This document shows positions 52,472 to 61,884 of a stretch of DNA of 64,000 nucleotides, piece by piece; position 1 is the stretch's first letter; the number at the start of each line of letters is the position of its first letter. The notes beneath the pieces were generated by a model that saw nothing but the letters and a program-made list of their open reading frames with translations, was not told the DNA's origin and made no database searches. This DNA comes from Hyphomicrobiales bacterium. Its GTDB lineage: Bacteria > Pseudomonadota > Alphaproteobacteria > Rhizobiales > Rhizobiaceae. The position numbers were made by a program, and so were the translations under genes. The stretch lies in assembly GCA_900469345.1 (NCBI GenBank), contig UBWZ01000002.1, forward strand, positions 425,579 to 489,578, written 5' to 3'.

Positions 52472-54301
52472 ATGAGATTGACTCTATCCCGCTTTCTTAT
52501 TGCTTTCGGCCTGTCGCTGCTGGCCGGGTTTAGCCTCGCCATCGGCCTCCTGCTTTACGAGCTGCAGCAGATCAAGGTCGACGGCCCCGTCTACGAGCAG
52601 ATCGTCGCGTCCAAGGACCTGGTCGCGGATATCCTGCCGCCGCCGCTGTTCGTCGTCGAAGCCTATCTGACCGCGACGGAGACCGCGCGACATCCGGAGG
52701 AAGCCGACGCCGCCATTGCCCGACTGAAGACGCTTCGCCAGGACTTTGAAGCCCGCATCGCCGTCTGGGCCGGCACCGATCTGCCGCAGGATATCCGCAA
52801 ACAGCTCGACACCAGGCTGAAGCCCGCCACGGACGCGTTCTGGGACGAGCTTTTCAGCCGCGTCGTGCCGCAGTTCGCACAAGCCGAAAGCGACAGGCGC
52901 AGCATCGACCTCGTGCCGCTGCGGCGTGTCTATCAGCAGCAGCGGGCAACCGTCGTCGACCTGGTGGCATTGTCCGACCGCAACCTCAGGGACGTGGAAA
53001 GTCGCGCCAAGCAGAAGGAAGGGACCTACCGCTACCTGACCTTCGGGGCCTGCATCATCGCTGCCCTGATGCTGATTGGCGGGCTCGCGCTTTTCAATCG
53101 GCTTGCGGTTTCCCCGATGCTCGATATGGGCCGTTACATGACGGCCCTGACGGCCGGCGACAGCAGCGCCGACGTTCCCCATCTCGATCGGCGCGACGAA
53201 GTCGGCGATATGGCCAAGGCGGTCGCCTATTTCCGCCGGGCCGCCATCGCCAAGGTGCAGCTCGAACTGGACGCGTGTCGCCACGAACAGGCCGCGGCCG
53301 AAGAAGGCGAGCGCCGTCTCGCCTCGGAGATCGAGCGGGCCGCGACGCTCAAAAAGGTGATCGAGGACCTTGGCGCCGGCTTGGACCGCCTGTCGCGGTT
53401 CAACATTCACGTGACCCTGGACGAGCCGTTCCACGCCGAGTTCGAAATCCTGCGGCACAATTTCAACCGGTCGCTGGCAGTCTTCCAGCAGACCATGCGC
53501 CGCGTGCTCGGCAAGGCCGACGAAGTTCGCGCCAACGCCAAAAGCCTGGAAGGTTCGGCGGACGATCTCGCACGACGGACCGAACAGCAGGCGACCGCGC
53601 TCGAAGAGACCGCGGCCGCGCTCGACGAAATCACCGCAAACGTCGCGGCGGCCAGCAGCCTCAGCCGCAACACCCGCGAAAAGAGCAACCAAGTGCGGAC
53701 CAATATCGGTCGTTCGGCGGACGTCGTGCGCGAGGCGATCGACGCCATGAGCCGGATCGAGGAGGCCTCGCAGCGGATCGGCTCGATCACCGGCGTGATC
53801 GACGAGATCGCCTTCCAGACCAACCTGCTCGCACTCAATGCCGGCGTCGAGGCGGCACGCGCCGGCGACGCCGGGAAAGGCTTTGCTGTCGTGGCACAGG
53901 AGGTCCGCGCCCTGGCCCAGCGCTCGGCGAGCGCGGCCCAGGAGATCAGCTCGCTGATCTCCCACTCGACGCATGAAGTGGCCGGCGGAGTGGCGCTCGT
54001 CAGCCGCACCGGCGACGCACTGAAGGAAATCGAAAGCGATATCCAGCTGATCGTCGCCGACATCGAGACGATCGCCAAAGGCTCCGCCGAACAGACCGAC
54101 GTGCTGCAGTCCATCAACACCTCCGTCAACCAGATAGACCAGATCACCCAGCAGAACGCCGCCATGGTCGAGGAGATGAATGCCGCCACCCACGCGCTGA
54201 CCGAGGAGGTCGGCGAGATGGTCGCGCTGGTCGGCCAGTTCATCAGCCACGCCGACGAGGACAGCAACGGCAAGGCTGAACGGCCCGCCCGCGCCGCCTG
54301 A
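52472..54301 (+). CDS. Methyl-accepting chemotaxis protein
   Basis: A 609-residue chemoreceptor. TM1 is about residues 7-28, a helical periplasmic domain follows (about 30-185), TM2 about 192-212, then HAMP (LAVSPMLDMGRYMTALTAGD) and the signalling domain with tip [40 protein letters not shown]. It lacks the WxxF tether of the other receptor and ends AERPARAA. It is divergent from the trp leader, with 170 bases between, and is followed by the extensin-like gene. Confidence 0.94.
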   Translation: MRLTLSRFLIAFGLSLLAGFSLAIGLLLYELQQIKVDGPVYEQIVASKDLVADILPPPLFVVEAYLTATETARHPEEADAAIARLKTLRQDFEARIAVWAGTDLPQDIRKQLDTRLKPATDAFWDELFSRVVPQFAQAESDRRSIDLVPLRRVYQQQRATVVDLVALSDRNLRDVESRAKQKEGTYRYLTFGACIIAALMLIGGLALFNRLAVSPMLDMGRYMTALTAGDSSADVPHLDRRDEVGDMAKAVAYFRRAAIAKVQLELDACRHEQAAAEEGERRLASEIERAATLKKVIEDLGAGLDRLSRFNIHVTLDEPFHAEFEILRHNFNRSLAVFQQTMRRVLGKADEVRANAKSLEGSADDLARRTEQQATALEETAAALDEITANVAAASSLSRNTREKSNQVRTNIGRSADVVREAIDAMSRIEEASQRIGSITGVIDEIAFQTNLLALNAGVEAARAGDAGKGFAVVAQEVRALAQRSASAAQEISSLISHSTHEVAGGVALVSRTGDALKEIESDIQLIVADIETIAKGSAEQTDVLQSINTSVNQIDQITQQNAAMVEEMNAATHALTEEVGEMVALVGQFISHADEDSNGKAERPARAA

Positions 54302-54447
54302 TCACCGGACCTTGCCGATCGTCGCGACTGGCGATGACGCGCAGTCGGCAGCAGCGTCGGAATTTCTTGCAGGTGCCATGCGACCAAACCAGCAGGCTCG
54401 GCGTTCATGTGTCTGATGATCAGGCTCACGGCGGGGAAGGTGACTGG

Positions 54448-55677
54448 ATGCGGCATTCTTGGATTGCGGTTGTAGCGGGGCTTCCCCTTCTGATGGCAGC
54501 GAGCCTGCCCGTTAACCGGCCCGTTCTTCCGCCAGCCCATGGCGATCTCGTCAACGTCGGTTTCTTTGACCGCCTGCTGCAGGACAACAGCCAGAAACGC
54601 CGCCCTTCCTCCAACAAGACGCGCAGCCGCAAGTCGCAGCAGACGCGGACCGCCACGCCGGCGCTGCCGGCCGTCATTCCCGTGCCGACAGCCAAGCCGA
54701 CCGGTGCCGAGGCAGCCACCCCGGTGTCCGAGCCGCCGAAGCCCGACACCGCCGCTCTCGCCCAGCCCGCCGTTCCGGCCGAGCAGCCGGCTCCTGCCCC
54801 GGTAGAAAAGCCGGCCCCTGCCCCAGCGGAAAAGCCGACACCCGCCGCCGAACCCGCGCCACCGGCGCCGACGGTGGAGCAGCCTGCCACGGCCGCAGAG
54901 CCGGCGCACGAGGCGGAGGTCCCCAAACCCCAGCCCAAACCGACCGAGGACGCGCCGCAGCCCGCAAAGCCGGATGCTGCATCTCCCGGATCCGGCAATG
55001 GCCAACCCCCTGCAGCCAATCCCTCCGCTGAACCGGCAACCCCGGCGCAACCCGGCGTCACCGAGCCGCCCAAGGAGGAGACAAAGCCGGCAGAACCGCC
55101 ACCGCCGCCGATCGCCAGCGAGGATCCGGAGGAACTCAAGGCGTGCCTTGCAGACCTCGAAACGCTTGGCACCAAGTTCAAGCCCATCGATCGGATCGAC
55201 GACGGCGAAGGCTGCGGCATCGACAAGCCGATCGAGGTGGCGCAGGTCCTGCCCGGCATCGCCACGGGCGGTGCGGTGATGCGTTGCGAGACCGCAAGGG
55301 CGCTCGGTCACTGGCTGCGGGACACCGTGCAGCCGGCCATGAGCGTCGCCATGCCCAACCGCAAGATCACCGGGATCGTCCCCGGTTCCACCTATGCCTG
55401 CCGGCTGCGCAACAATGCCGCCACGGGCAAGATCTCCGAACATGCCCGCGGCAATGGTTTCGACGTCGCCGCCTTCAAGTTCGACAACGGCGAGAAGATG
55501 GAGATGACGCCCCGTGGTGACGATCACACGATGGAAGGCGCCTTCCAGCGCACGGTGACGGCGGGCGCGTGCCTGCACTTCACCACCGTCCTTGCGCCCG
55601 GAAGCGACGCATCGCACGAAACCCATATGCATCTCGACGTGATCGATCGCAAAGGCGGCTATCGGATCTGCGAGTAG
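54448..55677 (+). CDS. Extensin-like domain protein with Pro/Ala/Glu-rich linker
   Basis: A 409-residue secreted or anchored protein: a signal sequence (WIAVVAGLPLLMAASLP), a charged Arg/Lys stretch, a 130-residue low-complexity region rich in Pro, Ala and Glu (residues 75-205), and the extensin-like C-terminal domain (about 225-405). That domain carries CLADLETLG and CGIDKPIEV, the SEHARGNGFDVAAF His-Asp motif and THMHLDVID, which resemble the zinc motif of M15 peptidases. It may act on peptidoglycan. Start ATG 54448 is set by the signal peptide. Confidence 0.86.
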   Translation: MRHSWIAVVAGLPLLMAASLPVNRPVLPPAHGDLVNVGFFDRLLQDNSQKRRPSSNKTRSRKSQQTRTATPALPAVIPVPTAKPTGAEAATPVSEPPKPDTAALAQPAVPAEQPAPAPVEKPAPAPAEKPTPAAEPAPPAPTVEQPATAAEPAHEAEVPKPQPKPTEDAPQPAKPDAASPGSGNGQPPAANPSAEPATPAQPGVTEPPKEETKPAEPPPPPIASEDPEELKACLADLETLGTKFKPIDRIDDGEGCGIDKPIEVAQVLPGIATGGAVMRCETARALGHWLRDTVQPAMSVAMPNRKITGIVPGSTYACRLRNNAATGKISEHARGNGFDVAAFKFDNGEKMEMTPRGDDHTMEGAFQRTVTAGACLHFTTVLAPGSDASHETHMHLDVIDRKGGYRICE

Positions 55678-55772
55678 AGGCAAGCCCGCGGCCATTGACT
55701 CAATCTCTGAGCGGCCTCGCTCAACTTTGCAGCCGACCAAGCCAAGCCCCTGATTGGAATCCGAAAACAGAA

Positions 55773-55801
55773 AAACCCGCCGATGTGCCATCGGCGGGTT
55801 T
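55773..55801. terminator. Bidirectional terminator after the extensin-like gene
   Basis: A perfect 13-bp stem (AAACCCGCCGATG at 55773-55785, CATCGGCGGGTTT at 55789-55801) with a TGC loop and flanking A and T tracts. It lies between the convergent extensin-like and small secreted protein genes. Confidence 0.92.
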
Positions 55802-55827
55802 TGTCCTCAGCGCTTACAGCCAGTCGG

Positions 55828-56073
55828 TCAGAAAAGCGGCCTAAAGCACTTTCTCACCAGATAGGCGCCATGCGGATCCGTAATCTTCAGTAGCTGGCAG
55901 TCCAGGGGTTCGTGGCGCACATAGGTGGTGCGAACGATCAGCGGCCGCTCGCGGTGCACGCGGACCGCCGGCTGGGCGTAGGACCCGACCACCAGGTCGG
56001 CCGCCTGCCCGGCCGTCGCCGCGCCGAGCACGGCCAAGGACAAAATCGACATTCTCTTCAACATTATGCGCAT
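55828..56073 (-). CDS. Small secreted hypothetical protein
   Basis: An 81-residue protein with a signal peptide (SILSLAVLGAATAGQAAD) and a mature part of about 55 residues with two cysteines (LDCQLL and RKCFRPLF). ATG 56073 has GGAGA eight bases upstream; ATG 56064 or 56052 are alternatives. Unknown function; such small two-Cys exported proteins are common in Rhizobiales. Confidence 0.6.
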   Translation of the reverse strand: MRIMLKRMSILSLAVLGAATAGQAADLVVGSYAQPAVRVHRERPLIVRTTYVRHEPLDCQLLKITDPHGAYLVRKCFRPLF

Positions 56074-56190
56074 CTGCAGTGTCTCCACGCGAAGGGGATG
56101 GAGCGGGACGTCGCGTCGTTGCCGCGCTCCGACAATACGCAAGTCCCGTCAATGTTCCTTACTTGCAGCGCTGAAACGATATCTTGGTTT

Positions 56191-57870
56191 TTAGAAGAGA
56201 CCCTCGATCAAACCTTCGTCGTTGAGGAATATGCGCTCGGCGGACGGAATGCGTGGCAATCCCGGCATGGTCATGATCTCTCCGGTGATGGCCACGACGA
56301 ACCCCGCCCCTGCCGAAAGGCGCACCTCGCGCACATGCACGACGTGACCTTCCGGCGCCCCGAGCAGCGCCGGATTGGTGGAGAAGGAGTACTGCGTCTT
56401 GGCGATGCAGACCGGCAGGTGGCCGTAGCCCTGGTCTTCCCAGGCCTTCAGCTGGTCGCGCACGGTGCGGTCGGCGGTCACTTCCGCCGCATGATAGATC
56501 TTGGTGGCAACGGTCTCGATCTTTTCCAGAAGCGGCATGGCGTCGGGATAGAGCGGCTTGAAATCCGCCTGCCCGCCCTCGGCGAGTTCGACCACCTTGT
56601 GGGCCAGATCCTCGATCCCGGCCGAGCCGTCCGCCCAGTGGCGGCACAGGATTGCCTCGGCGCCGTGGCGCGAGACATAGTCCTTCACCGCAGCCACTTC
56701 CGCCTCCGTGTCGGAGGTGAAGTGGTTGATGGCGACCACGACCGGCACGCCGAACTTCCGGACATTGGCGATATGGCGGCCGAGATTGGCGCAGCCGCGC
56801 GTCAGCGCCTCGACATTCTCCCCGGAAAGCGCATCCTTCTTGACGCCGCCGTTCATCTTCAGCGCCCGCACCGTCGCGACGATCACCGCCGCCGCAGGCT
56901 TCAGACTTGCCTTGCGGCACTTGATGTCGAAGAACTTTTCCGCGCCGAGGTCGGCCCCGAAGCCTGCCTCCGTCACCACGTAGTCGCCGAGCTTCAGCGC
57001 CGCCTTGGTGGCGATCACCGAATTGCAGCCATGCGCGATATTGGCAAACGGTCCGCCGTGAACGAGTGCCGGATTGTTTTCGAGCGTCTGCACGAGATTG
57101 GGCTGCACCGCATCCTTGAGCAGCACGGCCATGGCCCGGTCCGCCTTCAGATCGCGCGCAAACACCGGCGTCCGGTCGAACTTGTAGCCGATGACGATGT
57201 CGCCGAGCCGCTTCTCGAGATCCGCCAAGTCCTGCGCCAGGCAAAGGATCGCCATCACTTCCGAAGCGACCGTGATGTCGAAGCCGCTCTCGCGGGGAAA
57301 GCCGTTCGAAACGCCGCCGAGCGAAATCACCGACTGGCGCAGCGCCCGGTCATTCATGTCCATCACCCGCCGCCAGCTGATCCGGCGCGTGTCGATGTCG
57401 AGTTCGTTGCCCCAGTAGATATGGTTGTCGACCATCGCCGACAGCAGGTTGTGCGCCGAGGTGATCGCATGGAAATCGCCGGTGAAGTGGAGGTTGATGT
57501 CCTCCATCGGCACCACCTGCGCATGGCCGCCGCCGGCAGCGCCGCCCTTGACGCCGAAGCAGGGACCGAGCGAAGGCTCGCGCACGCAGATCACCGCCTT
57601 CTTGCCGATGCGGTTCAGCCCGTCGCCGAGCCCGACCGTGGTCGTGGTCTTGCCCTCGCCGGCCGGCGTCGGGTTGATCGCCGTCACCAGGATGAGCTTG
57701 CCGTCCGGCCGGTCCGACAAGGAACCGATGAACTCGGCACCGATCTTCGCCTTGTCGTGCCCATAGGGCGCGAGCGCCTCCGCCGGGATGCCGAGCTTCG
57801 CCCCGATCTCCAGGATCGGCTTCTTGGATGCCGCCCGCGCAATCTCGATATCCGACTTGTAACCCGCCAC
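56191..57870 (-). CDS. fhs: Formate-tetrahydrofolate ligase
   Basis: A 559-residue ATP-dependent enzyme making 10-formyl-THF. The P-loop is [20 protein letters not shown] near residue 55; [36 protein letters not shown] and [43 protein letters not shown] are typical. GTG 57870 has GAGGGG eight bases upstream and gives the standard length of about 557; ATG 57915 would add 15 residues. It stands alone on the minus strand. Confidence 0.96.
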   Translation of the reverse strand: MAGYKSDIEIARAASKKPILEIGAKLGIPAEALAPYGHDKAKIGAEFIGSLSDRPDGKLILVTAINPTPAGEGKTTTTVGLGDGLNRIGKKAVICVREPSLGPCFGVKGGAAGGGHAQVVPMEDINLHFTGDFHAITSAHNLLSAMVDNHIYWGNELDIDTRRISWRRVMDMNDRALRQSVISLGGVSNGFPRESGFDITVASEVMAILCLAQDLADLEKRLGDIVIGYKFDRTPVFARDLKADRAMAVLLKDAVQPNLVQTLENNPALVHGGPFANIAHGCNSVIATKAALKLGDYVVTEAGFGADLGAEKFFDIKCRKASLKPAAAVIVATVRALKMNGGVKKDALSGENVEALTRGCANLGRHIANVRKFGVPVVVAINHFTSDTEAEVAAVKDYVSRHGAEAILCRHWADGSAGIEDLAHKVVELAEGGQADFKPLYPDAMPLLEKIETVATKIYHAAEVTADRTVRDQLKAWEDQGYGHLPVCIAKTQYSFSTNPALLGAPEGHVVHVREVRLSAGAGFVVAITGEIMTMPGLPRIPSAERIFLNDEGLIEGLF

Positions 57871-58036
57871 CGCTTCGTCCCCTCTTCCCGTCGACCTGCC
57901 ATCAGGCGTTTTCACGAGGATTACAGGACATCGGCCGACGGGGGAATACGCAGCCGCATGTTGACCACAGGGCGACTGCCGGTTGCAGCCGGACCGACGG
58001 CCTCCCGTCCAGTCCGGCTGCGCCGCGATATGCGGC

Positions 58037-60229
58037 TCAGAAGCGCTGGGTCAGCGATATCTTGAAGGTGCGGCCCGCCTCCGAGTAGAACTCCTTGTTC
58101 GCCTCGGTGATCGAGGTGACGCTCTTCACCTCCAGTGCGTCGAAGTAGGTCTTGTCGAAGATATTGTAGACGCCGGCCTGAATGCGCAGCCCCTTGGCCT
58201 GTTCCGGCTCCCACCAGCCGGTCAGGTTGAAGAGGCCGTAGCCCGGCGCCCTGTAGGTGACGGGCGTGTCGTCATCGACGCCGGCCGCACCGACCCAGGA
58301 GAGTTCCGTCCCCCAGCTCTCGCGTTCGTAGCCGACCCCGAGGATGGCCTTCAGCGGCGCGACGGACGACAGGAGTTCGCCCGTGTCCTCGTCCTCGCCA
58401 TGCGCATAGGCAAGCGTGGCGCGCAGCCGGATGCCGTTCTGGAAGCGCTTGTGGGCGCTGGCTTCCGCGCCGTAGATGCGTACATGGGCGCGATTGAAAT
58501 ATTCGATCGAGCCCAGCATGTAGCCGGCGGTCGGGGTCGTCTCGGTATCGATGAAGTTGCGGTACTTGTTGTAGAAGCCCTTGATCGAACCGCCGAAGTC
58601 GTCGTCGCCGAGGTTGGCGCCGAGCTCGAACCCGCTGCTGGTTTCCGGATCGAGGTCCGGATTGCCGATCTGCCGGTAGAGCGGCGCGTTATCGTAATTG
58701 CTGTAGAGCTGGCTGACGCTCGGCGCCTTGAAGCCCATCGCCCACTGGGCGAACAGCTCGACCTGCGGCTGCACCTGCCAGGCGGCGCGGATCTTCGGCG
58801 ACAGCTGCGAACCCGTCATCGAATCCGGCAGCCCCGCATAGCCGCTGTTGTTCTCGTATTGCTCCGTCGATGACGGCCGGTAGTCGAACCAATCGAACCG
58901 CAGTCCGGGCGTCAGCGAAACCCCGCTGTCGCCGAGCGAGATCCTGTCATCGAGATAAAGGCCGACGCGGCTGCCGCTCACATCCGGCTCGTCGGACTGG
59001 TTGTTGTGATAGAAGGCGCAGGACGGCACGGGCGTGACGTCGCAGCTGTCCCCGCCATCGATGTACTGGTGCGTGTCGAACAGGGAGAGATCGCCGCCCA
59101 GCGTCACGTCGTGCTTCAGGATCCCGGTTTCGTAGCTGCCACTGATCGCCCCGACGGCACCCCAACTCCGCTCGGTCTTGTCGCTGAGCCGGTAGTAGTC
59201 GCCGATCGGCGCCGTCTGCCTGTACCCGTCCGGACCTTCGTGGCGGAACGTGCGCTGCCAGTAGATCGATGCCCAGGCCTGGTCGATCGGCCCCTCTTCG
59301 CCCAGCCCGTCATATCTGTAGTCGAGCGAGACGCGTTCGCGGCGCAGATCGGAAATCCGGTCGTAATCGTCGATCCGGTAGGTCGTCCCCTGCTCCTGGC
59401 GCAAATCCTCGGTCGAATCCAGATTGTAGCGTTCGGCGGTCAGGCCGAGCGTATGCCCGCCCTCCAGTTCCTGCCGGAGTTTGAACAGAAGGTTGGACTT
59501 GTCATAGTCGAGCGGATTGGCCTCCGTGCGGGTCGAACCGTAACCGCCGATATCTCCGTTCGTCTCGGTTTCGTGTCCCTTCTTGTAGCTGCCCTGGAAC
59601 AGGATCGAGGTGTTCTGGACTTTCTTGGCGACCGCCGCCGAGCCCATGAACGACCTGTCGCTGCTGTCATAGGTAAGCTTGGCAATCCCGCCCCAGTCGC
59701 GGCCGTTGGCGATCAGGTCCTCCGGCTCGAGCGTCCGCAGCACCACGGCACCGCCAAGCGCACCGGAACCGACGCGGCTGGAATCGCCGCCGCGCACGAT
59801 GTCGATCGTCGACAGCGACGAGAAGTCGTAGGCATCGACACCGCCATAGGCGCCGCGGACAGGGTCGGACAGGTAGGGGATCGGGATGCCGTCGATCGTG
59901 GTCACGACCCGGTCGTCCTCCAGCCCGCGAATGTTGACGCTCTTCGTCGCGCCGACGAGGCTGACGCCCGGCTCGACGGTATTGCCCAGATCGTCCAGAT
60001 CGTCGATGTCGCGCTGGTCGATCACCGCCTTGGTGCTCTCGGAAGCAAGCGGCGTGTCGGCGGCAGTGCCGCGGTTTTTGGCCCGTGCCGTCTTCCCCGT
60101 CAGCACGATCGGCTTCAGCGTCGTGTCACTCGGCTGGGCAGTCTCTTGCGCAACGGCCGCAAAGCCGAGCGAAACGCCGGCAACTGCCGTGCAGGCGAAG
60201 AGGAAGGTTCGGGATCTTGACGTGACCAT
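58037..60229 (-). CDS. TonB-dependent heme/hemoglobin receptor
   Basis: A 730-residue outer-membrane receptor. A signal peptide ([20 protein letters not shown]) is followed by a plug (about residues 45-175, [22 protein letters not shown]) and a 22-strand barrel ending in Phe. The box characteristic of heme receptors is present as FKAP near residue 498 and NPDLDPET, with Lys for the usual Arg; no His lies between them, unlike classical HemR-type receptors. ATG 60229 has AAGGAA upstream. Two iron-responsive operators lie upstream. It resembles HmuR/ShmR/BhuA proteins. Confidence 0.92.
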   Translation of the reverse strand: MVTSRSRTFLFACTAVAGVSLGFAAVAQETAQPSDTTLKPIVLTGKTARAKNRGTAADTPLASESTKAVIDQRDIDDLDDLGNTVEPGVSLVGATKSVNIRGLEDDRVVTTIDGIPIPYLSDPVRGAYGGVDAYDFSSLSTIDIVRGGDSSRVGSGALGGAVVLRTLEPEDLIANGRDWGGIAKLTYDSSDRSFMGSAAVAKKVQNTSILFQGSYKKGHETETNGDIGGYGSTRTEANPLDYDKSNLLFKLRQELEGGHTLGLTAERYNLDSTEDLRQEQGTTYRIDDYDRISDLRRERVSLDYRYDGLGEEGPIDQAWASIYWQRTFRHEGPDGYRQTAPIGDYYRLSDKTERSWGAVGAISGSYETGILKHDVTLGGDLSLFDTHQYIDGGDSCDVTPVPSCAFYHNNQSDEPDVSGSRVGLYLDDRISLGDSGVSLTPGLRFDWFDYRPSSTEQYENNSGYAGLPDSMTGSQLSPKIRAAWQVQPQVELFAQWAMGFKAPSVSQLYSNYDNAPLYRQIGNPDLDPETSSGFELGANLGDDDFGGSIKGFYNKYRNFIDTETTPTAGYMLGSIEYFNRAHVRIYGAEASAHKRFQNGIRLRATLAYAHGEDEDTGELLSSVAPLKAILGVGYERESWGTELSWVGAAGVDDDTPVTYRAPGYGLFNLTGWWEPEQAKGLRIQAGVYNIFDKTYFDALEVKSVTSITEANKEFYSEAGRTFKISLTQRF

Positions 60230-60355
60230 GGAGTTCCTTTTGGGCGCAGGATATCGCCGGCACGCGAAGACGCGTTCCGTTGACCGCTGGCCCGGATGAA
60301 TTGTGTCGTTAAAGTGGCGGGAGGCAGATCTGCCTTGCCAAAGCCATAAAAAACA

Positions 60356-60370
60356 TGACAATCATTGTCA
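60356..60370 (-). promoter_or_regulatory. Iron-responsive operator (IRO/RirA-type box) 1
   Basis: TGACAATCATTGTCA, a perfect 15-bp palindrome that fits the TGA-N9-TCA consensus recognised by RirA in rhizobia. On the minus strand TTGACA (60366-60371) followed by a 17-base spacer and TATGGC (60343-60348) is a plausible promoter, so the box overlaps the -35. Confidence 0.8.
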
Positions 60371-60382
60371 ACAATTAAAACA

Positions 60383-60397
60383 TGATCATTTGAGTCA
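60383..60397 (-). promoter_or_regulatory. Iron-responsive operator-like site 2
   Basis: TGATCATTTGAGTCA also fits TGA-N9-TCA but is not a full palindrome. It lies 12 bases upstream of the first box and 27 bases separate their starts. Confidence 0.5.
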
Positions 60398-60577
60398 TAT
60401 TATTTAAGCTTGTCCAGGTCAGTATCGGCAACGCGTTTTGCCGTGCCGTCGGATGCGTCATCCGATTCGGATGCCCACGAGCGCTAATGCTGGTGCCGGC
60501 CCAGGTTTTGGTCGCAGAGCGTCCTGTCGAGGCAGGGCAGATGTCCCATATCGAGCAAAATCCGAGAGATGATCAGC

Positions 60578-60589
60578 ATATTCGAATAT
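60578..60589 (+). promoter_or_regulatory. Palindrome upstream of the LuxR-type gene
   Basis: ATATTCGAATAT is a perfect 12-bp palindrome about 90 bases upstream of the LuxR ATG. It could be an operator for autoregulation. It does not match the classical lux-box. Confidence 0.4.
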
Positions 60590-60679
60590 ATCCGTAGAAA
60601 CACGTACATTCGTCTGGTATTTCGGAGCCGATCCTTTAAACCTGACTAAATCGTAAACGGACAAAATCTTGCCTCTGAC

Positions 60680-61402
60680 ATGATCATGCTGGAACGGCAG
60701 TCCATCCTCAACAGTGAGATTTCAGCTGCGGACTCGCGGCTGGACGTCGGACTTGCGCTTGCCCGCATCACCCATGAATTCGGCTTTCTGCATTTCGTTC
60801 TGGTCAAGGTTCCGCAGTTCGAGGAAGCACTGCTCGAGCGGGTCATACTGGAGACGAACCTTCCCAAGGATTTCATCCGGGAATTCGACCGACGGAAGCT
60901 CCTGACGAAATGTCCGGTCAGCCCGCTTCTGTCCGATACCGGCCTGCCCATCTGCTGGACGCTCGATGACGACGGCCCGCCGAACGGCCTTGCCTTCCCG
61001 CCGGACCTGACCAGCCTGCAAAGACAGTACGAACACCGCACCAGCATTGCCATGGCGCTTCATTCCGTCGATGGCAATGGTTTCCGCATCCGCATCGCCG
61101 GCCCCCGTCCCCGCCTGACGCAGCCCGAGCTGAACGAGATCGGCATGATCCTGCTGCATGCATTCGGCGTCTTCGACAAGATCCGCAGGACCGAAGCCCG
61201 TGCGGTCGGGCCACTCACCACTCGTGAACTCGAGGTCGTGCGCTGGACCGCTCAGGGCAAGACCTCGGTCGAGATCGGCAAGATCCTGTCCCTCTCCGAC
61301 CACACCATCAATGCCTACATGACCAACGCCATCAAGAAGCTCGACTGCGTCAACCGCACCCAGCTTGTCGCCAAGGCCCTGAGGCTGAAGATCATCGTCT
61401 GA
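60680..61402 (+). CDS. LuxR family transcriptional regulator
   Basis: A 240-residue regulator. The C-terminal HTH is LTTRELEVVRWTAQGKTSVEIGKILSLSDHTINAYMTNAIKKLDCVNRTQLVAKAL. The N-terminal 150 residues are roughly the size of an autoinducer-binding domain but the conserved Trp-Tyr-Asp pattern of acyl-homoserine-lactone binders is not evident, and no luxI-type synthase is present, so it may respond to another signal. It is followed 13 bases later by a PAS-domain gene. ATG 60680 or 60686. Confidence 0.88.
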   Translation: MIMLERQSILNSEISAADSRLDVGLALARITHEFGFLHFVLVKVPQFEEALLERVILETNLPKDFIREFDRRKLLTKCPVSPLLSDTGLPICWTLDDDGPPNGLAFPPDLTSLQRQYEHRTSIAMALHSVDGNGFRIRIAGPRPRLTQPELNEIGMILLHAFGVFDKIRRTEARAVGPLTTRELEVVRWTAQGKTSVEIGKILSLSDHTINAYMTNAIKKLDCVNRTQLVAKALRLKIIV

Positions 61403-61415
61403 CGGAGCGCCAGTA

Positions 61416-61862
61416 TTGACCCATAGCGGGACGCCGACTGCCGCCTGGGAAGAGGATCTTGGCGCTGTCTGGCGCGCGCTCGGCATCGACCCTTCGCACG
61501 CGCCGGGCACGAGCGAGCCGCGTTTTGGGACCTGGCGGGTGGACCTGACGACCGGACATGTGTTTGCCAGCCCGGGCTTCTTTCAGCTCTACGACCTGCC
61601 GAGCCATGACGGTCCGGTCGATATCACCGCCGTCTGCGCCCGGATCCACCCCGCCGACCTGTGCGGGCTCATGCAGGGCTACGAAAACGCCGGACGGGAG
61701 CGGAAAAGCTATGACAGCATTTTCCGCATCCGTGTCGATGCCGACGGCTATGGTTACGTCCGGGCGATCGGCAGATATCGCGACGGGCCCGGATCGGCCG
61801 GCGAAATCGTCGGCATCACCATCGAGATCGACGATCCGATGCCCCCGATCGACGGCCTCTGA
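61416..61862 (+). CDS. PAS domain protein encoded with the LuxR regulator
   Basis: A 148-residue protein with a PAS-type fold: FGTWRVDLTTGHVFASPGFFQLYDLP, then an Ile-His-Pro-x-D segment (VCARIHPADLCGLM) and the ending YDSIFRIRVDADGYGYVRAIGRYRDGPG-x-AGEIVGITIEI. The start is TTG 61416 with GGAG eight bases upstream; no ATG is near. It lacks an output domain, so it may regulate a partner by protein contact. It is 13 bases after luxR and converges with the DUF2333 gene. Confidence 0.72.
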   Translation: MTHSGTPTAAWEEDLGAVWRALGIDPSHAPGTSEPRFGTWRVDLTTGHVFASPGFFQLYDLPSHDGPVDITAVCARIHPADLCGLMQGYENAGRERKSYDSIFRIRVDADGYGYVRAIGRYRDGPGSAGEIVGITIEIDDPMPPIDGL

Positions 61863-61884
61863 CCGGAACCGGGGCGACCGGCCG

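Noticed and set aside
55912..58065. A 717-codon plus-strand frame antisense to fhs
   Set aside because: His/Arg-rich shadow; fhs on the other strand is unmistakable.
60458..60664. A 68-codon minus-strand frame between the heme receptor and luxR
   Set aside because: It has no ribosome binding site or motif and overlaps the likely luxR promoter region and palindrome.
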